This document shows, in pieces, positions 52,271 to 59,782 of a DNA stretch of 64,000 bases. Both the position numbers and the translations under genes were made by a program. The first letter of the stretch is position 1; each line of letters opens with the position of its first letter. Location of the stretch: positions 40,153-104,152 of the forward strand of contig JBGCFD010000001.1 in NCBI GenBank assembly GCA_045106765.1, in the 5' to 3' direction. This DNA is from CAJQQY01 sp045106765. Lineage in GTDB: Bacteria > Bacteroidota > Bacteroidia > Chitinophagales > Saprospiraceae. The notes beneath the pieces were generated by a model. The model was not told the DNA's origin and did no database searches. It saw only the letters and a program-made list of their open reading frames with translations.

Positions 52271-53533
52271 TTAAAATTCTTTTTTTATTGTTTGAATACA
52301 ATCTTCTAGATAATTTGTTAACCAATCTTCTAGACTATCTTCAAAAGCTAACAGAATTGTAGTACCTGAACCTAATCCAATTTTGTCTATATTAAAATTT
52401 GTGTAATCGTTCATCCAAAAGGTAGATTTTAAAAAATAGTTTCCATCAATAATTTCTAATTCTTTTATTACTCCTAGAAATCCAATTACTTTTTCTTTGT
52501 ATCGAAGCCCACCATGTTTAATTATTTCTTCTTCATTGAAATGCTTAATGAAATGCTTTTTTAAAATTCGAAAATAATTGAGACGATGATAACGATCTAT
52601 TAATTGAAAGCCACAACTTAGTAAATAATCTTTACTGTTCTTTAATTCTTCAATAGAATTAAATTTATCATTTCTTTCTTGAATATACTTCCATTCATCT
52701 TCACTTTCTTCAAGTATCGAACTAGCAAAATTATCTTGTACAAAATCTGACTCGTTGATTTCTTTTTCTTCAAAAATAAGGAATGGTTTTTTTAGAAGAG
52801 AGTTTAATTGTAATAAAGATTCCGTAGTTATTCTAGGTTGAATTATTATTTGCTCATCTAAGTATGAAATATGTTTATTCGTAGAAATAAAATCTTTTAT
52901 TATATCTGGAAAAGAAGAAAGGTTTTCTAATTTATCTTTTAGTAGAGTATGTTTGTGAATTAAAAAAAAGATTTTTTCTTCATAAATATATTCATCGATT
53001 TTTTCTTTTTTGAACCTATCCATTGCTTCGTATTTAGAAGTAAATAGTAGGTTTATATTTCCATCATAATCTGTTAAGTATTCACTTGAATAATTATAAT
53101 CGCCACTAAATATAGCATTTATAAAAGTGAGATTATTTTTTTTATCAAATTCTGAAATTTGAAAAAAAGAGATTCTAAATCTTTTAATCAATTCATCAAG
53201 TTGAGTATTTGTGGGTTTTTGTAAAAATCTAAGATTTGAGTATTCTGAATTATCTGGATAAAGTCTGATGGTTGGATTACAACTTAATTCATTAATTAAG
53301 TAATCATTTACGGAATCTTTAATCTCTTGGTAATCTTTATCATAAATACTCCAAGTAGTATATTCATGAATCCAATCAAATACAGTAATAAAGTATTCTC
53401 TATTGAGTTTTTGCTTAACTTCAATTGCTTCTTCTTTTGAGGTAAATGATTCGACAAATTGATGAGCACCATCATTATTCCACCTTGCATCATCGTAAAC
53501 CCAACCTATCTTTCTAACAAAATATTTTTTCAT
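52271..53533 (-). CDS. Unknown 420-residue protein, coupled to DUF6915-like gene
   Basis: I do not recognise a family. From the ATG at 53533 it begins MKKYFVRKIGWVYDDARWNN and is acidic, soluble and rich in Asp, Glu, Tyr and Phe, with no signal peptide or membrane helix. The N-terminal 60 residues (YFVRKIGWVYDD, HQFVESFTSKEEAIEVKQKL) look like a small WGR/YCII-sized alpha-beta domain. The start overlaps the upstream stop by four bases (ATGA), which strongly supports it over the longer frame to 53557. It is probably co-transcribed with the regulator gene 42 bases downstream of its stop. Confidence 0.7.
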   Translation of the reverse strand: MKKYFVRKIGWVYDDARWNNDGAHQFVESFTSKEEAIEVKQKLNREYFITVFDWIHEYTTWSIYDKDYQEIKDSVNDYLINELSCNPTIRLYPDNSEYSNLRFLQKPTNTQLDELIKRFRISFFQISEFDKKNNLTFINAIFSGDYNYSSEYLTDYDGNINLLFTSKYEAMDRFKKEKIDEYIYEEKIFFLIHKHTLLKDKLENLSSFPDIIKDFISTNKHISYLDEQIIIQPRITTESLLQLNSLLKKPFLIFEEKEINESDFVQDNFASSILEESEDEWKYIQERNDKFNSIEELKNSKDYLLSCGFQLIDRYHRLNYFRILKKHFIKHFNEEEIIKHGGLRYKEKVIGFLGVIKELEIIDGNYFLKSTFWMNDYTNFNIDKIGLGSGTTILLAFEDSLEDWLTNYLEDCIQTIKKEF

Positions 53534-54126
53534 ATTATATTCTTTATTTTCAAACATGAACGAGGTAGTTCACTTCCATTATCCATCCATGGCGCAAAAT
53601 TCATTTTTTCAAAAATACTAATTTTCCCAAGCTCTCTTACTTGATGATTTTTAGAAAAAATACGCGGAATGATTTCATTGCAAAACCAGGTATTATGTGT
53701 GAGTCTTAATGATTTGATTTCTCCTGTTACATTTAAAGGAGAGATTAAAAGAGATTGAATTTCTTTATGATCTTCAAAAAGAGAGTAGACTTTATTAATT
53801 TGAAAAATTTCATCATCGTTTAATTCTTCAAATTCATCAACGAAATCACTTAAAGTTGGAATAAACTTATTACTGAAATCAGGCAGAATATGATCCTGCT
53901 CGCACAAATCTTTTACATTTATTTTTTTACCTTTTTCATTGAGGATGATACTTCCAAAAATAGGAATTATGACTCTTCTGATTCCCCATAAATTATGCAA
54001 AATTCTGTGACGATTATCGCTACATAATTCCTTGGTACTATCCATGAAAAAATGAATTGGATAGTAATCATCAATTACTCCTCCTCTCTTCTTTACCGAT
54101 ATTTCAGCATGAATATATGGGTTCAT
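53530..54126 (-). CDS. DUF6915-like protein
   Basis: From the ATG at 54126 it starts MNPYIHAEISVKKRGGVIDD. The block HAEISVKKRGG followed by YYPIHFFMDSTKELCSDNRHRILHN (key residues H, D, S, T, K, R-H-R) matches the conserved N-terminal pattern of DUF6915 as I remember it. A longer frame to 54153 is not preferred. It is translationally coupled to the next gene through an ATGA overlap. Function is unknown; the conserved His/Asp residues could be catalytic or metal-binding. Confidence 0.6.
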   Translation of the reverse strand: MNPYIHAEISVKKRGGVIDDYYPIHFFMDSTKELCSDNRHRILHNLWGIRRVIIPIFGSIILNEKGKKINVKDLCEQDHILPDFSNKFIPTLSDFVDEFEELNDDEIFQINKVYSLFEDHKEIQSLLISPLNVTGEIKSLRLTHNTWFCNEIIPRIFSKNHQVRELGKISIFEKMNFAPWMDNGSELPRSCLKIKNII

Positions 54127-54184
54127 TTTATTTAGTTTTAGATTCCTATTCAATTGTAATTGAAAAAATTAAGTTTATTAAATA

Positions 54185-54221
54185 TGTCCAAAAATGAACA
54201 CTTATTGTACATTCATGAACA
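54185..54221 (+). promoter_or_regulatory. Twin dyads, probable enhancer sites for the NtrC-type regulator
   Basis: TGTCCA-AAAA-TGAACA (54185-54200) and TGTACA-TTCA-TGAACA (54206-54221) share the form TGTnCA-N4-TGAACA. Their starts are 21 bp apart, about two helical turns. They lie 85-100 bases upstream of the sigma-54 promoter, the usual place for an upstream activating sequence. Confidence 0.6.
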
Positions 54222-54282
54222 TTTATTTTTTATATTTTTAAAAATGAATTCGTAATTGTCTATAAATCAACAAGTTAAGTTA

Positions 54283-54300
54283 TTGGCATTCACTTGGCAC
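54283..54300 (+). promoter_or_regulatory. Sigma-54 promoter of the adaptor/ABC operon
   Basis: TTGGCATTCACTTGGCAC has GG at 54285-54286 and GC at 54297-54298 with exactly ten bases between, matching the -24/-12 consensus TGGCAC-N5-TTGC with one mismatch in each half. It precedes the ATG at 54347 by 47 bases. Confidence 0.75.
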
Positions 54301-54346
54301 ATATATTATCAAAATCGAACATAACCAATCAAAATAAGATTTATCA

Positions 54347-55600
54347 ATGGATGTAAAAATTGAAAAAAAGAATAGAGTCTGGCAAAAAGCAATCATCGGT
54401 GTTTTGGTTTTAAGCTTTATTTCCTGGATATCCTTTTCCTTTTACAAATCCTCTGGAGCGAGCAAACTCAATGTCAATCAAAGTCGCATTTTGGTAGACA
54501 CGATTCATAAAGATGTTTTTCAAGAATTTATACCTGTAACTGGAAACGTACAACCGATCAAATCGGTCATTATCGCTGCTGTGGAAGGTGGTCGAATAGA
54601 AGAAAAATTGGTAGAAGATGGTGCGGCAGTTGCAGCTGGAACTCCGATTTTAAGACTGAGTAATTCAGATTTACAATTAAGTTATTTGAATCAAGAAGGT
54701 AACCTCATAGCTCAAATTAACCAAATTAGAAATATGAATTTGCTGCAAGAACAACAACGATTGAACTTGCAAGAGACTTTTTTGGATGCAGAATATCGCT
54801 TGGATATTTTACAAAGAAGATTATTGAGAGAAAAAGAATTATATGCAGGGAGTGCTATTTCAAAAGTGCAATATGAAGATACGGAATCAGAGTATAAAAG
54901 CTTGGTGAGAAGAAATGCTTTACTTAAAAGAAGTATTGAAAAGGATTCTCTTTCGGGCATTATTCAAAAAGAGCAAATGGAAAACTCGTTGGATTTGATG
55001 AAACGGAATTTAGAAATTTCAAAAAAGAATTTAGAAAACCTTATCGTCAAAGCTCCAATCAAAGGACAACTTTCAGGACTTAATGTTGAGGTCGGAGAAT
55101 TAATTCCTGAAGGTTCACAGATTGCACAAATTGATGATTTGAGTAATTTTAAAATCCGAGTTCGAATTGATGAATTTTATATTTCGAGAGTCTTCCCAGA
55201 GCAAGAAGGTTCATTCACATTTGCCAACCAGGATTTTCAATTACGCATTACGAAAATTTATCCACAGGTAGTCAATGGAGGTTTTGAAGTGGATATGAAA
55301 TTTATCAATAAAGTTCCTAAAGGCATTCGTCGAGGACAAACAGTAACTGTCAAATTACAACTATCCGCAGAGCAAGAAGCTCTTTTAGTAAAGCGTGGAG
55401 GATTTTATCAATCAACTGGTGGCAACTGGGTTTATATTTTAAACCAAGATGGTTCGAAAGCCATCAAAAGAGAAATCAGAATTGGAAGGCTAAATCCAAA
55501 TTATTATGAAATTATGGATGGACTACAACCTGGAGATGTAGTCATCACTTCAAGCTATGAAAATTTTGGAGATAAGGATGAGTTGATTTTGAAAAAATAA
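54347..55600 (+). CDS. HlyD/RND-type periplasmic adaptor (membrane-fusion protein)
   Basis: The adaptor links an inner-membrane transporter to an outer-membrane channel. A single N-terminal helix (AIIGVLVLSFISWISFSFY) anchors it. The lipoyl halves are VIIAAVEGGRIEEKLVEDGAAVAAGTPILRLS and LIVKAPIKGQLSGLNVEVGELIPEGSQIAQI (described by their G-x-V/P and G turns). A coiled-coil hairpin lies at about 115-230 and beta-barrel and membrane-proximal domains follow. First gene of the operon behind a sigma-54 promoter. No TolC gene is seen in the window; it would have to lie elsewhere. Confidence 0.92.
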   Translation: MDVKIEKKNRVWQKAIIGVLVLSFISWISFSFYKSSGASKLNVNQSRILVDTIHKDVFQEFIPVTGNVQPIKSVIIAAVEGGRIEEKLVEDGAAVAAGTPILRLSNSDLQLSYLNQEGNLIAQINQIRNMNLLQEQQRLNLQETFLDAEYRLDILQRRLLREKELYAGSAISKVQYEDTESEYKSLVRRNALLKRSIEKDSLSGIIQKEQMENSLDLMKRNLEISKKNLENLIVKAPIKGQLSGLNVEVGELIPEGSQIAQIDDLSNFKIRVRIDEFYISRVFPEQEGSFTFANQDFQLRITKIYPQVVNGGFEVDMKFINKVPKGIRRGQTVTVKLQLSAEQEALLVKRGGFYQSTGGNWVYILNQDGSKAIKREIRIGRLNPNYYEIMDGLQPGDVVITSSYENFGDKDELILKK

Positions 55601-55678
55601 TGATAAAAAGAGGTATCCGATATCTGAATACTAATTACCCATTTAAAAATTTATAGAAAATCTAAAACAATTCTAACA

Positions 55679-56368
55679 ATGATAATACGTACCAATAGTC
55701 TAAACAAAGTTTACCGAACTGACGAAGTGCAAACAACTGCACTCAACGATCTTTCTATCGAAATTAATCAAGGCGAATTTGTTTCCATCATGGGACCGTC
55801 AGGTTGTGGGAAATCTACTTTGATGAATATTTTGGGAATGATTGATAGCCCATCCTCAGGTGAATATTTTTTCATGGAAAATGAAGTAGGCGGACTTTCC
55901 GAGCGGAAGCGATCTGATGTTAGGAAAAATAACCTGGGATTTGTTTTTCAAAGTTTTAATTTAATTGATGAATTGACTGTTTTTGAAAATGTAGAATTAC
56001 CAATGATGTACACCAAAGTTCCTTCTGCCGAGCGTAAAAAAAGAACGGAAGCACTCCTTGAAGAAATGAATATGATGCATCGAAGAAATCATTTTCCACA
56101 ACAACTTTCAGGAGGTCAACAGCAACGAGTTGCCGTGGCGAGAGCCATCGTCAATAATCCAAAATTGATTTTAGCGGATGAGCCCACAGGAAACTTGGAT
56201 AGTGCAAATGGAGATGATGTAATGAAAATTTTGGCAGACTTAAATTCAAAAGGAACAACAATTGTAATGGTAACTCACTCACAATATTGCGCAGAATTTG
56301 GGAACAGAATTATTCGACTATTAGACGGGCAAGTGGTGACGGAAAATGTGGTGCGTCAATTTTTATAA
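55679..56368 (+). CDS. ABC transporter ATPase, MacB/LolD type
   Basis: A 229-residue nucleotide-binding subunit. Walker A GPSGCGKST, Q-loop FVFQSFNLIDELTV, signature LSGGQQQRVAVARA, Walker B LILADEPTGNLDS and the switch His in VMVTHS are all intact. The LolD-like SSGEYFF and RKNNLGFVFQ region indicates the MacB/FtsX-partner class, which drives periplasmic movements rather than import. It follows the adaptor by 78 bases. Confidence 0.95.
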   Translation: MIIRTNSLNKVYRTDEVQTTALNDLSIEINQGEFVSIMGPSGCGKSTLMNILGMIDSPSSGEYFFMENEVGGLSERKRSDVRKNNLGFVFQSFNLIDELTVFENVELPMMYTKVPSAERKKRTEALLEEMNMMHRRNHFPQQLSGGQQQRVAVARAIVNNPKLILADEPTGNLDSANGDDVMKILADLNSKGTTIVMVTHSQYCAEFGNRIIRLLDGQVVTENVVRQFL

Positions 56369-56393
56369 AATATTACGAAATAATATTTTTTAG

Positions 56394-56469
56394 CATATAG
56401 GCACATAGAGAGCATGTTTTTCAAAATTATAGATTAACATAGAATCTATGTTTTCTATGTGCCTATATG
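56394..56469. repeat. Nested inverted repeat between the two ATPase genes
   Basis: CATATAGGCACATAG (56394-56408) and CTATGTGCCTATATG (56455-56469) are perfect 15-bp arms 46 bases apart. Inside, ACATAGA-A-TCTATGT forms a second hairpin around 56439-56453. It sits just before the second ATPase and may limit its expression. Confidence 0.7.
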
Positions 56470-56490
56470 GTAAAAAAAAATCAAAAAAGT

Positions 56491-57186
56491 ATGATTCAAT
56501 TAAAGAACTTAGAACGATATTATAAAAGTGGCTTCCAAAAAAGCTGGGTACTCAAAGGCATCAATCTTAATGTCAAACAAGGAGAATTTATTACCATTAT
56601 GGGCGACAGCGGCGCAGGTAAATCTACCCTTCTTCAAATCATCGGAATGCTCGATGCAGCCAACAAAGGCGAGTACAATTTCTTCGATGAAGAGGTACAT
56701 CGATTCAATGAAAAAAAACGAACAGAGCTTTATAAACACTACATCGGTTTTGTCTTTCAAGCCTATCATTTGATTGATGATTTGACGGTTTATGAAAATA
56801 TCGAAACGCCTTTAATCTATCGAGGGATCAAAAGTAAAGAGCGAAAACCAATGGTCGCCGAGCTGCTCGACCGATTTAATATCGTTGCAAAAAAAGATCT
56901 TTTTCCAGATCAACTCTCAGGTGGTCAACAACAATTAGTTGGACTAGCAAGAGCAATTATTGGAAAACCAAAATTATTGCTTGCCGATGAACCAACAGGA
57001 AATTTACACACCAAACAAGGAGAAGAAATCATGCAACTTTTTAAAGAGTTGCATGCAGAAGGAATGACAATTATTCAAGTAACTCACTCCGAAAAAAATG
57101 CTCAATATGGCGATCGCATTATTCATCTTTCAGATGGATATGTGCAAGAAGATAAAAATGTAAATGAATTGTTACAAAGTAATTAG
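56491..57186 (+). CDS. Second ABC transporter ATPase, MacB/LolD type
   Basis: It is similar to the first ATPase. Walker A GDSGAGKST, Q-loop FVFQAYHLIDDLTV, signature LSGGQQQLVGLARA, Walker B LLLADEPTGNLHT and the switch His in IQVTHS are intact. The ATG at 56491 (MIQLKNLERYYKSG) matches the family start. The longer frame from 56467 begins inside the arm of the inverted repeat and is less likely. With two ATPases and three permeases, alternative pairings are possible. Confidence 0.93.
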   Translation: MIQLKNLERYYKSGFQKSWVLKGINLNVKQGEFITIMGDSGAGKSTLLQIIGMLDAANKGEYNFFDEEVHRFNEKKRTELYKHYIGFVFQAYHLIDDLTVYENIETPLIYRGIKSKERKPMVAELLDRFNIVAKKDLFPDQLSGGQQQLVGLARAIIGKPKLLLADEPTGNLHTKQGEEIMQLFKELHAEGMTIIQVTHSEKNAQYGDRIIHLSDGYVQEDKNVNELLQSN

Positions 57187-57225
57187 AAAGTCAAAATTTA
57201 TTTTCTTCTTCAAAAAACAAACACC

Positions 57226-59682
57226 ATGTTAAAACATAATCTCCGTCTTATTTTTCGAAAATTCAAAAAGGATAAAAGTACTTTTTCTATCAATTTGCTT
57301 GGATTGACAATTGGACTTGTTGTGGCAATTTCTATTTTTGGTTGGGTGATTAATGAGTTGAGTTATGATAAGTTCCATACCAAATCTGATCAAACCTATC
57401 GAGTCATTAATGAGCGATTTCAAAATGGAGAGATGGTTCAAAAGGGAACGATTACCTATCCGACGATTGGGCCAACAATGGTTAAGGATTATCCTGAAGT
57501 AATTAATAATACTCGGATTTCGTATCAAGGGACAATGAATATTGCTAATGGTGATAAGATCCTACGCATTGATGATGCGCAATTTACAGATCAGCATTTT
57601 TTCGAAATGTTTGATTTTGAATTATTAGCGGGAGATCGAAATACAGCGTTGTCGGAAACGAATCAAGTAGTTTTAACTAAAGAAATTGCAGATCAGTTAT
57701 TTGATATTCGGAATGAAAATTACGAATCAATAATTGGTGAATCTATTGTTATGGATAGAGATGAACACCCTTCTGAAGTAGTCGGTGTACTCAAAGAGTT
57801 TCCTTCCAATTCTATCTTTCAGCCAACTGTCTTAGGAAGTTATGCAACCTTTGTTCGATACTCAGGTGAAGGAGCGGACAACAGTTGGGACTGGTCTGAT
57901 TTTTATCATTATGTTGAGTTGGATACCAATGCAGATGTTGCGGCTTTGGAAGCTAAGTTTCCTGCTTTTTCCAAAAAATATTTTGTTGATGAAGGACTGA
58001 CACAAAGTGTAGAAAAATTCTTTTTGCAACCGCTTGCAGATGCGTACCTCTATTCTTCTGATTTGGAATATAAAATTATGAAAACAGGAAGTGCCCGGGC
58101 GGTGTGGTCGTTGTTGGCAATTGCGATTATGATTTTGGTTATTGCTTGGGTAAATTATATCAACCTGTCTTCTGTCAAAGCTATCGAACGAGCAAAGGAA
58201 GTTGGTTTACGAAGAGTGATTGGAGCAGGGAAAAGACAATTGACTTTTCAGTTTTTACAAGAAGCCTTTTTAGTGAATGCCTTGGCAGTTCTATTGGCGA
58301 TTCCATTGACGTATTTATTTCAACCATGGTTTTACGAGGTCATGGGAGTTGACCAATCTGCGACTGTCATTCCACATTTAGATTCACTTTCGTATTTGAT
58401 GTATGGAGGTTTTGCCTTGTTGATTTTTGTAGGAATTTTGATTTCGGGATTATATCCATCTTATTTGCTTTCTAGTAAAAATACACCAGAAGTTTTGAAA
58501 GGTAAATTTCAAAATACAGCTGGTAGTCAATTGTTGCGAAAAGGGTTGGTCGTTTCTCAATTTACCATGTCGATTAGTTTGATCATCATCACAATGTTTG
58601 TTTATCAACAAATAAAATTTTTAAATCAAAAAGACCTTGGAGTTAAGATTGATCAAGTTATGGTTTTCAATGGACCAGAGTTGACAAGTTGGGATAGTTT
58701 ATTTATTGAAAAAATGAATACGTTTACTGCATCTTTAAGTCAGTTTCCAAATATCAAAAGTGCCAATTCTTCAAGTCGAGTGCCTGGGCAAAGAACAGGG
58801 AGAATCTTTAGTTTGAAAGTGAAAGGTGATGAAGATAATACTTCCTACATGAGTAGTTTTATCAATGCTGATTCGAAATATGATGATACCTATGATTTAA
58901 AAACTTTAGCAGGACGATTTTTTAGACCCAATGATTCGAATACAAATGGAAGCTTAGTTGAAAATATTGTTATCAATGAAGCAGCTAGGAAAATGGTTGG
59001 CATTGAATCCAATGAAGCTGCGATCGGTCAAGTGTTTAATTTTTTTGGAAATGATTATAATGTTGTGGGTGTTTTTAATGACTATCATCAAAGGTCAATT
59101 CGCAATGCCATCGAGCCATTAATTATCATTCCATATTATGCAACGTTCAATCCTGTTTCTGTAAAATTAGCAACTACTGATATTGACAGAACGATCGCTC
59201 AAGTGAAGACAAGCTATGAATCGTTTTTTCCAAATAATGCATTTGAGTACTATTTTTTGGATGATCAATTTGCACGACTTTATCAGGCGGATAAAAATTT
59301 CGGACAAATACTTTTGTTCTTTACTTTCTTGGCCATTTTTGTGGCTTGTCTAGGTTTGTTTGGTTTGGCGAGTTATACCGCTCATTTGCGAACAAAGGAA
59401 ATTGGAATTCGAAAAGTGCTCGGAAGTTCAGTCGCTCAAATTGTAAAATTACTTTCCTTTGATTTTTTAAAATTAATTTTTGTAGCAGTTTTATTAGCTG
59501 TGCCGATTGCTTGGTATTGTGCTCAACAATGGTTGCAAGGTTATGAATATCGAATTTCAATAGAAGCAACTACATTTATTTTGTCAGGTGGAATTGCTTT
59601 AGGAATTGCATTCTTGACCATTAGTTTTCAATCAGTAAGAGCAGCAGTTGGAAACCCTGTAGAGAGTTTGAGAAATGAATAA
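57226..59682 (+). CDS. MacB/FtsX-family ABC permease 1
   Basis: An 818-residue permease with two FtsX halves. A helix near the N-terminus (about 20-42), a MacB-type periplasmic domain and three helices (about 285-430) with ERAKEVGLRRVIGAGKRQLTFQFLQEA form the first half. A second helix (about 440-465), another periplasmic domain and three C-terminal helices with LRTKEIGIRKVLGSSVAQIVKLLS form the second. The K-E-I/V-G-x-R-K-x-x-G motifs are coupling helices touching the ATPase. Substrate unknown; the fold transmits force and often exports lipoproteins, peptides or drugs. Confidence 0.92.
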   Translation: MLKHNLRLIFRKFKKDKSTFSINLLGLTIGLVVAISIFGWVINELSYDKFHTKSDQTYRVINERFQNGEMVQKGTITYPTIGPTMVKDYPEVINNTRISYQGTMNIANGDKILRIDDAQFTDQHFFEMFDFELLAGDRNTALSETNQVVLTKEIADQLFDIRNENYESIIGESIVMDRDEHPSEVVGVLKEFPSNSIFQPTVLGSYATFVRYSGEGADNSWDWSDFYHYVELDTNADVAALEAKFPAFSKKYFVDEGLTQSVEKFFLQPLADAYLYSSDLEYKIMKTGSARAVWSLLAIAIMILVIAWVNYINLSSVKAIERAKEVGLRRVIGAGKRQLTFQFLQEAFLVNALAVLLAIPLTYLFQPWFYEVMGVDQSATVIPHLDSLSYLMYGGFALLIFVGILISGLYPSYLLSSKNTPEVLKGKFQNTAGSQLLRKGLVVSQFTMSISLIIITMFVYQQIKFLNQKDLGVKIDQVMVFNGPELTSWDSLFIEKMNTFTASLSQFPNIKSANSSSRVPGQRTGRIFSLKVKGDEDNTSYMSSFINADSKYDDTYDLKTLAGRFFRPNDSNTNGSLVENIVINEAARKMVGIESNEAAIGQVFNFFGNDYNVVGVFNDYHQRSIRNAIEPLIIIPYYATFNPVSVKLATTDIDRTIAQVKTSYESFFPNNAFEYYFLDDQFARLYQADKNFGQILLFFTFLAIFVACLGLFGLASYTAHLRTKEIGIRKVLGSSVAQIVKLLSFDFLKLIFVAVLLAVPIAWYCAQQWLQGYEYRISIEATTFILSGGIALGIAFLTISFQSVRAAVGNPVESLRNE

Positions 59683-59686
59683 TTAG

Positions 59687-59768
59687 GTTGGGTTTCCAAA
59701 CCCGACTAGTACCGCAATAGAAAGAGAGTTATATATTTTTTGCAAACTAATTGGGTTTGGCAACCCAA
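59687..59768. repeat. Paired GGGTTT palindromes between permeases 1 and 2
   Basis: Two small palindromes, GGGTTT-CC-AAACCC around 59690-59703 and TTGGGTT-TGGC-AACCCAA at 59751-59768, are also partly complementary to each other. No gene is seen in the spacer. Confidence 0.5.
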
Positions 59769-59782
59769 CTTACCTACTCATC

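Noticed and set aside
52271..54126. Toxin-immunity pair
   Set aside because: Overlap and unknown function alone are not enough: no toxin domain, no PAAR/Hcp/Rhs module and no typical immunity family is visible.
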